A DNA stretch of 5,340 nt, taken from Desulfoplanes sp. (lineage in GTDB: Bacteria; Desulfobacterota; Desulfovibrionia; Desulfovibrionales; Desulfomicrobiaceae). The notes below the pieces were generated by a model. It had not been told where the DNA came from and ran no database searches. It worked only from the letters and a program-made list of their open reading frames with translations. Made by a program: the position numbers and the translations under genes. The stretch is taken from positions 1 to 5,340 of the forward strand of contig JAQVZR010000165.1 in the NCBI GenBank assembly GCA_028708105.1, given 5' to 3'. Below are positions 1 to 5,340 of this stretch, piece by piece (position 1 is the first letter of the stretch; each line of letters begins with the position of its first letter).

Positions 1-824
1 AAGCCATCGCCCGGGCCTGTAAAAAGAATGACCAGATCCAATGCGTGATGAAGCTCCTTGACGGGCTCCGGGAACGTACTCTGACGCCGGCTCAGGCCCT
101 TGACGCCATTTTTGACTACTACAAGCCTGTTGTGCAAAAACGGTTTCCCGACGACTATCCTCGGCGTATAGCCGGTCTGGATCAGCTGGCACAGATAGCC
201 GCTCCGTATAATGATATCGATACCTTTCTGGCGGAGCTTATGCTGGATAATCCTGAACAGCTGGGTATGGAGAATGTACCCCAGGATAAGCTTGTGCTTT
301 CAACCGTGCATTCGTCCAAGGGCCTGGAATGGTCGGCGGTAATGGTCATCAGTCTGGTGGAAGAACGTTTTCCGTCCAAGCACGCCATGTCTTCGGCTGA
401 AGAATTTGAAGAAGAACGCCGTCTGCTGTATGTGGCCTGTACCCGAGCCAGAGATTATCTGGGACTCTTTGTGCCCAATTCGGTGTATAATCGTTTCCAG
501 CAGGGCAACGACCCCGCCATGCCCTGTCCCTTTTTGCAGGACATCCCCAAAGAGCTTTTCCATGAATTCAAAGAAACGTATTCCGGTGGATTGAGTAAGA
601 CCTGTATGCCCATGGCCCCGTCGCAAACCGCTTTCCCAAACCCGGGAACTCCGCAGCATTCCACACCGACCCATGGCGGTGGGGGCAAGACAGGCTATTG
701 CGTGCATAAGATTTTTGGTCGGGGGAAAATAGTCGGTCATGTTCCGCCCAATAAATACAAAATCAATTTCCCGGGATTTGGCCTGAAAATGATTGTCGAA
801 GATTATGTTGAGGTGGAAAACTGA
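1..824 (+). CDS. uvrD: UvrD/PcrA/Rep-family ATP-dependent DNA helicase, C-terminal part (5' end outside window)
   Basis: Superfamily 1A 3'-5' DNA helicase acting in the cytoplasm in nucleotide excision and mismatch repair and in removing blocks at replication forks. The frame is open from base 3 to the TGA at 822-824, giving 273 visible residues. Counted from base 3, helicase motif V is STVHSSKGLEW at about residues 100-110 and motif VI is ERRLLYVACTRAR at about 138-150, carrying the arginine that contacts ATP. A proline- and glycine-rich linker follows. The protein ends in a small domain starting CVHKIFGRGKIVG, like the Tudor-like C-terminal domain of PcrA/UvrD that contacts RNA polymerase. 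Walker A and the DEXX box would lie upstream of the window. A GTG at 45 is only an internal codon, because the homology begins before it. The gene appears to head an operon with thiL. UvrD, PcrA and Rep cannot be told apart from this part alone. Confidence 0.9.
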   Translation, partial: AIARACKKNDQIQCVMKLLDGLRERTLTPAQALDAIFDYYKPVVQKRFPDDYPRRIAGLDQLAQIAAPYNDIDTFLAELMLDNPEQLGMENVPQDKLVLSTVHSSKGLEWSAVMVISLVEERFPSKHAMSSAEEFEEERRLLYVACTRARDYLGLFVPNSVYNRFQQGNDPAMPCPFLQDIPKELFHEFKETYSGGLSKTCMPMAPSQTAFPNPGTPQHSTPTHGGGGKTGYCVHKIFGRGKIVGHVPPNKYKINFPGFGLKMIVEDYVEVEN

Positions 825-874
825 TGCTTTTTTTTGCTGCCGTCTACGGCAGGGGTTTGAGAGGCCATCGATGA
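824..874 (+). CDS. Possible 16-codon bridging ORF or leader peptide between the helicase gene and thiL
   Basis: The ATG at 824-826 overlaps the helicase stop as TGATG. Its TGA at 872-874 overlaps the thiL start as ATGA. The peptide would read MLFFAAVYGRGLRGHR. An AGGTGG at 811-816 lies 7 bases before the ATG, a good ribosome-binding site. Both overlaps are the geometry seen in translational coupling, so ribosomes finishing the helicase could restart here and hand over to thiL. The ORF also contains a run of eight T and a perfect hairpin. Nothing shows that the peptide itself has a function. It may be chance, or only a device for coupling. Confidence 0.25.
   Translation: MLFFAAVYGRGLRGHR
837..852 (+). 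other. Perfect hairpin in the thiL leader
   Basis: CTGCCG (837-842) and CGGCAG (847-852) are exact inverted repeats around a TCTA loop. The run of eight T (828-835) lies before the stem on the plus strand and becomes A on the minus strand, so this is not an intrinsic terminator on either strand. The stem ends 6 bases before the probable thiL ribosome-binding site, so it could affect mRNA stability or translation of thiL. Function is inferred only. Confidence 0.45.
859..864 (+). promoter_or_regulatory. Ribosome-binding site that sets the thiL start
   Basis: GAGAGG at 859-864 lies 6 bases before the ATG at 871. It supports this start over the in-frame TTG at 793 and ATG at 805, both of which lie inside the helicase gene. 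Confidence 0.6.
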
Positions 875-1824
875 GTGTCCCCCGGAGTGAACAGGCCTTT
901 CTGGATATCATTGATCGTTTTTTTCCTGAGAATTCTCCGGCCATACATATCGGTCGTGGGGATGACTGCGCCCTTTTTTCCTGTCCCTCTTCCCTGTGTA
1001 TGACCACGGATCTTTTTGTGGAAGATGTGCACTTCAGGCGTTCCTACTTTTCTCCTGAACAGATTGGGCACAAGGCACTGGCTGTAAATATCAGCGATAT
1101 GGCCGCTATGGGTGCCAAACCTCTGGGCTTTAGTCTGGGACTTGTGGCCCCTCGCGACGTATCCACTGCCTTTTGGGAATCCTTTTTCCGTGGGATGGCC
1201 GCTCTGGCCCGCCGTTTTGATCTTCCTCTGACCGGAGGGGATCTGAGTCTGGGAGATAAAATAACGGCAAGTATTACACTTTGGGGTACGCCTGAGCACA
1301 GAGTACTCAGGCGCGGACAGGCACGTGTCGGCGATGTCCTTTTTGTGATTGGACCCGTAGGGCTCGCCCGTGCGGGATTGCTGCTGCTTGAAAAGGGAGA
1401 TGCATCGGGAGCATTTCCGGCATGTCTGACGGCTCATCTGGCCCCCACCCCCTTGGTGGAGCAGGGGCAGCTGCTGGCGACCATTCCCGGGGTACGCGGA
1501 CTCATGGATGTTTCAGACGGACTGGCTCAGGATCTTTCGCGGTTTCTTGGCCCTGGGCTGGGTGCTGATATTATCCTGGATGCGGGGGTGATTCATCCAG
1601 AAGTAAGGCAGTATTGTGCCCAGGTAGGCTTGAACCCGGCACTGTTTTGCTTTATGGGAGGCGAGGACTATGCATTGTTAGGTGCTGCAGATGAAGAAGG
1701 TTTGATCCATACATGCAAACTTCTTCCTGATACTTGGAGATTAGGGCGGGTCACTGCGGCTGGTTTGTGCCTTAACGGGAAGTATATTCAGGTTCAGGGG
1801 TTTGATCATTTCGCTCAGGATTAA
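871..1824 (+). CDS. thiL: Thiamine-monophosphate kinase ThiL
   Basis: Phosphorylates thiamine monophosphate with ATP to thiamine diphosphate, the active cofactor, in the last step of thiamine synthesis; cytosolic. The product from ATG 871 is 317 residues, close to E. coli ThiL (about 325). Family motifs occur in order: GRGDDCA at 28-34 (metal-binding aspartates), TTDLFVEDVHF at 45-55, NISDMAAMGA at 73-82, TGGDLS at 121-126, a GPVG turn at 161-164, MDVSDGLAQDL at 212-222 and GGEDYALL at 263-270. This is the PurM/ThiL/SelD kinase fold with an N-terminal AIRS and a C-terminal domain. The start was chosen from the ribosome-binding site at 859-864 and from the start of the homology. The gene lies 46 bases after the helicase stop and 20 before the next gene, so cotranscription is likely. 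No TPP riboswitch is visible in the short leader. No key residue is missing. Confidence 0.95.
   Translation: MSVPRSEQAFLDIIDRFFPENSPAIHIGRGDDCALFSCPSSLCMTTDLFVEDVHFRRSYFSPEQIGHKALAVNISDMAAMGAKPLGFSLGLVAPRDVSTAFWESFFRGMAALARRFDLPLTGGDLSLGDKITASITLWGTPEHRVLRRGQARVGDVLFVIGPVGLARAGLLLLEKGDASGAFPACLTAHLAPTPLVEQGQLLATIPGVRGLMDVSDGLAQDLSRFLGPGLGADIILDAGVIHPEVRQYCAQVGLNPALFCFMGGEDYALLGAADEEGLIHTCKLLPDTWRLGRVTAAGLCLNGKYIQVQGFDHFAQD
1289..1313. repeat. Intragenic 8-bp inverted repeat in thiL
   Basis: CGCCTGAG (1289-1296) and CTCAGGCG (1306-1313) are exact inverted repeats with a 9-base loop. They lie inside thiL, where the protein reads PEHRVLRRG. No T-run follows, so it is not a terminator. It is most likely incidental to coding. 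Confidence 0.4.
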
Positions 1825-1844
1825 CATCAGCCAAGGTTGTTGCC

Positions 1845-2702
1845 ATGAACGTTACTTTTTTTGGACAATTTCTTCTTGATCAGGGGCTTATTACCCAGGA
1901 ACAGCTTGACAGTGCGACTGCTTTTCAAAAGGGAAACAATACATTGTTGGGTGCTCTCGCCTTGCAATATGATTTCCTGACACGGGAACAGGTCGTGAGC
2001 ATTCTCCGGGAACAGCGGGAGTCATATGTTAAATTTGGGGAAGTTGCTCTGAAGAAAAAGTGGCTTACAGAGGCCCAGGTACATGAATTGTTGACCTTGC
2101 AGGGACAGAATCATGTGTATTTGGGAGAGGCACTGACGCGTAGACATTATCTGAGTGTCAAGGAAGTCAACAAACAGCTGAACATGTTCCACAAGGAAAT
2201 CCAGCAACAGAATATCTGCCTGACATCTGCGCTGAACAGTCAGGATGATAGTCAGGTGTTGTTATGTGCCTATGAAATGACCTGCGAGTACCTTTACCGC
2301 TTGGGGTACGCTGTGCGGATTTTGGACGTGGCCAGTGTCCTGCCGGAGCAGGAGTCGGAAAATAGATTGGTTATGTCCCTGATATGCGGTGAAACCACCT
2401 ACTATTTTGGCTGGTATTTTCCCGATGTCCTGGGCGACCAGATTATCAGCGGCAAGCAGTCTGGTACCGTGTGCCATTCCCCAAAAGAGAGGCATAAAGA
2501 GCTGGAGCGAATGTTTTACAATCTCAATCTGATTCTGTGTGAAGAGATGGGGCGCAAGGGGCTAGATATCAAAATCGGAGCTCCTCTCGCGCACGTTCCT
2601 GAGAATGTCGGGACCTGGACCACCTTACGGGCAGAGACCCTGGTGGGCACATTTTATGTATTGCTTGGTTGTGAAGAGGTGAATTGTTCCCCCAGCTTTT
2701 GA
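1845..2702 (+). CDS. MshEN-type repeat protein with a possible CheX-like C-terminal domain
   Basis: A 285-residue soluble protein with no signal peptide or membrane segment. Residues 5-115 form four repeats with exact 29-residue spacing: FG at 6-7, LG at 35-36, FG at 64-65 and LG at 93-94. Each is followed by hydrophobic positions and a helix, and the first three end in a conserved Gln (QLDSATAFQ, QVVSILREQ, QVHELLTLQ). This is the pattern of tandem MshEN (GspE N-terminal type) domains, some of which bind cyclic di-GMP. The Arg of the classical RLG motif is absent (FFG, LLG, KFG, YLG), so ligand binding is doubtful. Residues 137-280 resemble the CheX/CheC phosphatase fold in pattern, with a long helix around 216-238 and then KIGAPLAHVPE and GTFYVLLG, but the catalytic Glu-x-x-Asn pair is not seen. 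A signalling role is inferred. AAGG at 1833-1836, 8 bases upstream, is a modest ribosome-binding site. It is probably cotranscribed with thiL. Confidence 0.8.
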   Translation: MNVTFFGQFLLDQGLITQEQLDSATAFQKGNNTLLGALALQYDFLTREQVVSILREQRESYVKFGEVALKKKWLTEAQVHELLTLQGQNHVYLGEALTRRHYLSVKEVNKQLNMFHKEIQQQNICLTSALNSQDDSQVLLCAYEMTCEYLYRLGYAVRILDVASVLPEQESENRLVMSLICGETTYYFGWYFPDVLGDQIISGKQSGTVCHSPKERHKELERMFYNLNLILCEEMGRKGLDIKIGAPLAHVPENVGTWTTLRAETLVGTFYVLLGCEEVNCSPSF

Positions 2703-3056
2703 AAAATCCGTGGTTGAATACCGGTTCTATGGGGTATGGGAGATCCTTCTGACTGCCGATTGGCCTTGCCCGGCGTTGTCTGTTCTCCTGCCCAAGAATT
2801 TTTGCTATGCCTCGGTAGCGATTGCCTGCCCCGGCCCAGAGTCGACTTCCAATGGGGGACAGAAAGATAGTGATGGGGTTTGTAGGGGGCCCGGTTCCTT
2901 GCTGGCAACAGGCCGGCTGTATGAACAGCTGAAATATTGCATCCCCCTGGATGGTGAGAGGCCGAAGCTACGTCGTGCAGGAGGTACGTTCAGCTCAACG
3001 AGTGGTTTGATATGCTGGCCGATGAAGCAGGCTGATCAGCAATGATATTTTATGCA
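2703..3056. other. 354-bp region without a convincing gene; possible decayed gene
   Basis: No continuous reading frame here looks like a normal protein. The longest plus ORF (GTG 2710 to TGA 3045, 111 residues) has no good ribosome-binding site and an odd, Cys/Pro/Gly-rich composition. More protein-like fragments sit in different frames: frame 3 at about 2718-2870 (contains RVDFQWGTER), frame 2 at about 2840-2925 (contains RKIVMGFVGGPVP), frame 1 at about 2912-2980 (contains LYEQLKYCIPLDGERPKLRR) and frame 3 at 2958-3035 (ends VQLNEWFDMLADEAG). That would fit a frameshifted pseudogene, but I recognise no family. No clear terminator, promoter or repeat is visible. Confidence 0.35.
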
Positions 3057-3093
3057 ATGCTACGTGATGAGGACAGATATGCTACGTGATGAG
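3057..3093 (+). repeat. 15-bp direct repeat spanning the translation start of the next gene
   Basis: ATGCTACGTGATGAG occurs at 3057-3071 and again at 3079-3093, with 22 bases from start to start. The second copy opens the 3079 gene. The end of the first copy plus the next base gives GAGG (3069-3072), its ribosome-binding site, 6 bases before the ATG. The first ATG (3057) is in another frame and stops after 10 codons. It looks like a small tandem duplication of the gene start. Confidence 0.7.
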
Positions 3094-3411
3094 ATATTGA
3101 ATCTCGAGGCTACAGGTTTGCGTTCCCTGATTTTGGAGAAGTTTGGTGTAGCTTTGAAGGGGCTGGACGATTTTGAAAATCTTGGTGTAGCCTGGCAGAT
3201 TGTTGAAAAGCTTGATTGCATGGGCTGGGCTGTGGATATTCGGAACATGAAGGGACGCAAGATCGTAGATGCCTTCAGCTTTGCCGATGGCGGACCGGTC
3301 ACGGTTTTTGCCAGGCACGGGGATGATCCTGATTTTGTAAGTGTTGTTGAAGGCATCTGCAAGACGGGGCTGATTATTCTTGAAGAGAACAATCTGGCCG
3401 GAGTGCAATAG
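3079..3411 (+). CDS. Hypothetical 110-residue soluble protein
   Basis: I do not recognise the family. From ATG 3079 the product is 110 residues, starting MLRDEILNLEATGLRSLI and ending ILEENNLAGVQ. It has no signal peptide, membrane segment or cysteine-rich motif. The likely structure is mixed: a helix in the first 20 residues, an amphipathic helix around LGVAWQIVEKLDCMG, then strands (WAVDIRNM, KIVDAFSF, PVTVFARH) and a final helix around SVVEGICKTGLIILEE. An in-frame ATG at 3052 would add nine residues, but it lacks a ribosome-binding site, and the duplicated GAGG at 3069-3072 favours 3079. Normal codon use and good amino-acid balance suggest a real gene. It lies between a region of uncertain coding and the DUF748 gene, with no obvious functional link to either. 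Confidence 0.7.
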   Translation: MLRDEILNLEATGLRSLILEKFGVALKGLDDFENLGVAWQIVEKLDCMGWAVDIRNMKGRKIVDAFSFADGGPVTVFARHGDDPDFVSVVEGICKTGLIILEENNLAGVQ

Positions 3412-3421
3412 GTCGGCAGTC

Positions 3422-3445
3422 TTCAGCCCCCGGCTGGACGCTTTT
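3422..3445 (+). terminator. Weak possible terminator hairpin after the 3079 gene
   Basis: A stem of 7 pairs including one G-T wobble (3422-3428 with 3432-3438) has a 3-base CCC loop. GACGC and only four T (3441-3445 region) follow. It sits 10 bases after the stop of the 110-residue gene. The short T-run makes it a weak candidate; partial read-through into the next gene is likely. Confidence 0.25.
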
Positions 3446-3480
3446 CCCCGATCAACCGCATGCATCCTGGCCGTATTTTC

Positions 3481-3485
3481 AGGAG
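3481..3485 (+). promoter_or_regulatory. Strong ribosome-binding site for the DUF748 gene
   Basis: AGGAG at 3481-3485 lies 6 bases before the ATG at 3492. It fixes this start and excludes the frame that opens at 3460. Confidence 0.75.
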
Positions 3486-3491
3486 AAAATC

Positions 3492-5288
3492 ATGGGTATT
3501 GGTACACTTCGAAGCGCCTGGAAAAGATTGCATTGGCCAGCGAAGATCGGGATATGGCTGGCATTTGTATATTCCCTGTATATTATTGCCGGTTTTTTTG
3601 TGCTTCCCCCTGTCGTGCGCAACGTCATGCAGGACCGGTTGTCCAAGCAATGGGGCCGCAAGGTTGTTATTGAGGGCCTTCATTTCAATCCCTTTGTGTT
3701 CCGTGCTCAGATTTTTGGAGTGGCAGTGTATGGAAGGGACAATGCCACAGTTGATCTTTCTTTGGGCTCCGGAGAAGTGGATGCCCAGATCTCGTCTCTT
3801 TTCAGACGCAGCCTTGTGCTGACTAGTGTGCGTCTGGACAGCCCGTATGCCTTTGTTCGGATTCTGGATAATAACGGCAGTATCAATTTGCAGGATATTT
3901 TTGCGCCCAGGAGCTCCTCGCCTGTCGAAGCTCCTGGGCCCCATGCCGGGACACGGGAAGACACGCGGATTTTTTCCGTGATCGTCGAAGGGTTTTCCTG
4001 CAGCAACGGAACCGTGCGTATTCAGGATGATCCCAAGGCCAGCACGCAGGTGGTCGATCAGATAGCGTTGACGGTCCCCTTCTTTTCCAGTCGGTTGGCC
4101 GACCGGGATATCCAGGTTCGCCCCACCCTTCGTTTCCGTCTCAATAAAACTCCTTTTGAACTCAAGGGACGATCGATTCCCTTTGCTTCTTCCCAGCGGA
4201 CAGAATTTGATCTGACTGGTGCCGGACTGGATCTGACCCGTTTCTGGAGCTATGTACCCATTGGTCCGTCTTTGTCCCTTTCCGCCGGGCTCTTTACCAG
4301 CAGCGCTTCCTTGGTTTTCGAACAGACACCCCTGGAAAAGCGTCCTTTCTCTTTGTTTATTCAGGGCGATTTTCGGCTGAACAATGTCGAGCTGAGCCAT
4401 GCCCGGGACGGCATTGTTTTTACGTGTAAGCATGCCCGTGCCGTACTCAAAAGGTTCCGTCTGCCGCCCCGTGAGGTGGTGTTTTCAGAAATCGTTGTGG
4501 ACGATCCCTTTGTGTCTGTGGAACGCAGCGCGCAGGGAGAGATCAACTGGTCCTACTATGCGCGTGAAGTACAGACTGGAAGCAAGGCGCCCGCATCCGT
4601 CCCGTCCAGCGAAAATGCCGTTTCCCTGCGGTTGATGACTGATTCGATCCGTCTGAATAACGGGCGTGTGCGCCTGCGTGACCTGGTTCCTGCGTCTGGG
4701 TTCACGACAACCCTTGCCCCAGTGGACGTCCGTATTGATCATCTGGATACGGAGAAAAATGCCACAACCGCAGCCTTTGTCACCGTGCATGCCAGCCACG
4801 GGGAGACTCTCGGGGTGAATGCCACGGTGGTCGTTGATCCCTTTGCTTGTAATGGCACGCTGACGTTCTCCAATGCGACCATCCCCACATACGCTCCCTA
4901 TTTTGGGACGGTTCTGCCTCTTGATGTGACCCGCGGCTCAGTGGAGGGTTTTTCCCGGTTCCAGGTTGTCCTCGGGCCACCACCGCGCATACGGCTGACA
5001 GACATGGCCGGAAAGGTTGCCGGGATGGGACTGCGTATACCCGGGCGTTCCAAGGAATGCCTTGGGTTCCAGACATTTTCCTTTGACAATGGTACTGTTG
5101 ATTTTAATGAACGCCATGTTGGATTTTCTCGTCTTGTACTCACCAAACCAGCAGTGGCCCTGGAACGTAACCGCACGGGGAACGTTGATCTGCTGACCCT
5201 GTTTGCCCCCGCCGGATGCTGCCGTGCAGATCTTCGACCGCATCTTCGGGATGCGGCATCATGCCTAACACGTTGCGTTCCTTGTTAA
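3492..5288 (+). CDS. DUF748/AsmA-like membrane-anchored envelope protein, 3' end replaced at about 5213
   Basis: A 598-residue ORF. A short basic N-terminus is followed by one membrane segment at about residues 18-38 ([20 protein letters not shown]), so the long rest should lie in the periplasm. The sequence [20 protein letters not shown] and then [17 protein letters not shown] at 66-81, [18 protein letters not shown] around 101-118 and [10 protein letters not shown] are the N-terminal hallmark of DUF748 proteins, relatives of AsmA/TamB thought to serve envelope lipid transport. Later beta-rich segments (DPFVSVERS around 354, [14 protein letters not shown] around 465) repeat the family pattern. 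Family members are usually about 1000 residues or longer. Here homology stops near residue 574 (LLTLFAPA). The last 24 residues, rich in Cys and Arg, are antisense purQ. The gene is therefore probably truncated by a rearrangement or a chimeric join. The ribosome-binding site at 3481-3485 supports the start. Confidence 0.85.
   Translation: MGIGTLRSAWKRLHWPAKIGIWLAFVYSLYIIAGFFVLPPVVRNVMQDRLSKQWGRKVVIEGLHFNPFVFRAQIFGVAVYGRDNATVDLSLGSGEVDAQISSLFRRSLVLTSVRLDSPYAFVRILDNNGSINLQDIFAPRSSSPVEAPGPHAGTREDTRIFSVIVEGFSCSNGTVRIQDDPKASTQVVDQIALTVPFFSSRLADRDIQVRPTLRFRLNKTPFELKGRSIPFASSQRTEFDLTGAGLDLTRFWSYVPIGPSLSLSAGLFTSSASLVFEQTPLEKRPFSLFIQGDFRLNNVELSHARDGIVFTCKHARAVLKRFRLPPREVVFSEIVVDDPFVSVERSAQGEINWSYYAREVQTGSKAPASVPSSENAVSLRLMTDSIRLNNGRVRLRDLVPASGFTTTLAPVDVRIDHLDTEKNATTAAFVTVHASHGETLGVNATVVVDPFACNGTLTFSNATIPTYAPYFGTVLPLDVTRGSVEGFSRFQVVLGPPPRIRLTDMAGKVAGMGLRIPGRSKECLGFQTFSFDNGTVDFNERHVGFSRLVLTKPAVALERNRTGNVDLLTLFAPAGCCRADLRPHLRDAASCLTRCVPC
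3905..3939. repeat. 11-bp perfect inverted repeat within the DUF748 gene
   Basis: GCCCAGGAGCT (3905-3915) and AGCTCCTGGGC (3929-3939) are exact inverted repeats around a 13-base loop. They contain a GGAGCTCC palindrome at 3910-3917. The stretch encodes a Ser/Pro/Gly-rich linker ([16 protein letters not shown], about residues 138-153) between the N-terminal hallmark region and the next domain. There is no T-run, so it is not a terminator. It is longer than expected by chance for such a short span, and its function is unknown. Confidence 0.55.
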
Positions 5289-5340
5289 ATATTCCCGCAA
5301 TGTCGTTCGCCGACCCGTTCGGGTTTTCACGGTAACGAAA
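5140..5340 (-). CDS. purQ: PurQ C-terminal part (FGAM synthase glutaminase subunit), partial and with an altered C-terminus
   Basis: PurQ frees ammonia from glutamine for phosphoribosylformylglycinamidine synthase (with PurL and PurS) in purine synthesis, in the cytosol. Reading the minus strand from 5340, the frame encodes [35 protein letters not shown], the very conserved C-terminal region of PurQ. The His and Glu of MPHPE (visible residues 30 and 32) belong to the class I glutamine amidotransferase triad; the Cys lies outside the window. The family normally continues after GS with D-G and about 10-15 more residues. Here, from base 5217 down, it reads [11 protein letters not shown] and on to a TGA at 5142-5140; those 25 residues are antisense DUF748 gene. 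All catalytic residues seen are intact, so the enzyme might still work. Too short and frame-crossed for simple ORF calling, it is easily missed. Confidence 0.85.
   Translation of the reverse strand, partial: FRYRENPNGSANDIAGIFNKERNVLGMMPHPEDAVEDLHGSIRRGQTGSADQRSPCGYVPGPLLVW
5213..5218. other. Probable rearrangement or assembly junction between the DUF748 gene and purQ
   Basis: Plus-strand DUF748-like sequence ends at about 5213 and minus-strand PurQ-like sequence ends at about 5215-5218. Both genes lose their expected 3' ends at the same place. No insertion-sequence end or long repeat is visible. The junction may be a real deletion or inversion, or an artefact of assembly or library preparation. 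The exact base is inferred from protein patterns, with an error of a few codons. Confidence 0.6.

Noticed and set aside
793..870. Longer thiL reading from a TTG at 793
   Set aside because: The extra 26 residues lie within the helicase gene and do not look like ThiL. GAGAGG at 859-864 points to ATG 871.
300..1007. Minus-strand ORF of 235 codons across the helicase end and the thiL start
   Set aside because: It is antisense to conserved helicase motifs V and VI and to the ThiL N-terminus, and has no recognisable domain.
2710..3045. Plus-strand GTG ORF of 111 codons
   Set aside because: No good ribosome-binding site, unusual composition and no recognisable pattern. It is described instead as part of an uncertain region.
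3007..3056. TTGATA and TATTTT as a promoter for the 3079 gene
   Set aside because: The spacing between the two elements is about 30 bases, far from the usual 16-18.
3423..4433. Minus-strand ORF of 336 codons opposite the DUF748 gene
   Set aside because: It is the mirror of a clear membrane-anchored DUF748 protein, with low-complexity Arg/Lys/Gly composition and no family pattern.
4938..5243. Minus-strand ORF of 101 codons near the right end
   Set aside because: It is in a different frame from PurQ and antisense to the DUF748 gene. The PurQ match lies in the frame ending at 5140.
5238..5256. Hairpin CCGCATC / GATGCGG with a TTCGG loop as a bidirectional terminator between convergent genes
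   Set aside because: It lies within conserved PurQ coding sequence (PHPEDAV) and has no T-run on either side, so it is best explained by codons.

Overview
The window reads as a stretch of bacterial chromosome with tightly packed plus-strand genes. No RNA gene, CRISPR array, insertion sequence or phage gene is visible. The mix of genes (a UvrD/PcrA helicase next to thiL, a MshEN-type regulatory protein, and a large DUF748/AsmA-like envelope protein) would fit a Gram-negative deltaproteobacterium of the Desulfovibrio type. That placement is an inference from gene style and moderate base composition; no marker gene proves it.

Layout. Bases 1-824 hold the C-terminal part of a UvrD/PcrA/Rep helicase, open at the left edge. 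A possible 16-codon ORF (824-874) bridges its stop codon to the start of thiL (871-1824, thiamine-monophosphate kinase). Twenty bases later comes a 285-residue protein (1845-2702). Its N-terminal half is four 29-residue MshEN-like repeats and its C-terminal half is a possible CheX-like domain. These three genes are spaced like one operon. Bases 2703-3056 hold no convincing gene, only gene-like fragments in changing frames. A 110-residue protein of unknown family follows (3079-3411); its ribosome-binding site and start lie in a 15-bp direct repeat. After an 80-bp gap with a weak hairpin comes a membrane-anchored DUF748/AsmA-like protein (3492-5288).

The most notable point is at the right edge. 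The minus strand of 5340-5215 encodes an unmistakable C-terminal segment of PurQ, the glutaminase subunit of FGAM synthase, including the catalytic His and Glu of its glutamine amidotransferase site. The DUF748 protein loses family-like sequence at about 5213, and PurQ, read from the other side, loses its own at about 5215-5218. Two convergent genes thus lose their natural 3' ends at one point. This is the mark of a single breakpoint: either a real deletion or inversion junction, or a chimeric assembly. The last 24 residues of the plus-strand ORF are antisense purQ, and the last 25 of the minus-strand ORF are antisense DUF748 gene.

Functionally the genes are mixed: DNA repair, thiamine cofactor synthesis, a probable signalling protein, an envelope protein and purine synthesis. 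I see no coherent new defence or mobile system. The MshEN-repeat protein with its orphan neighbours is the least explained part of the window.
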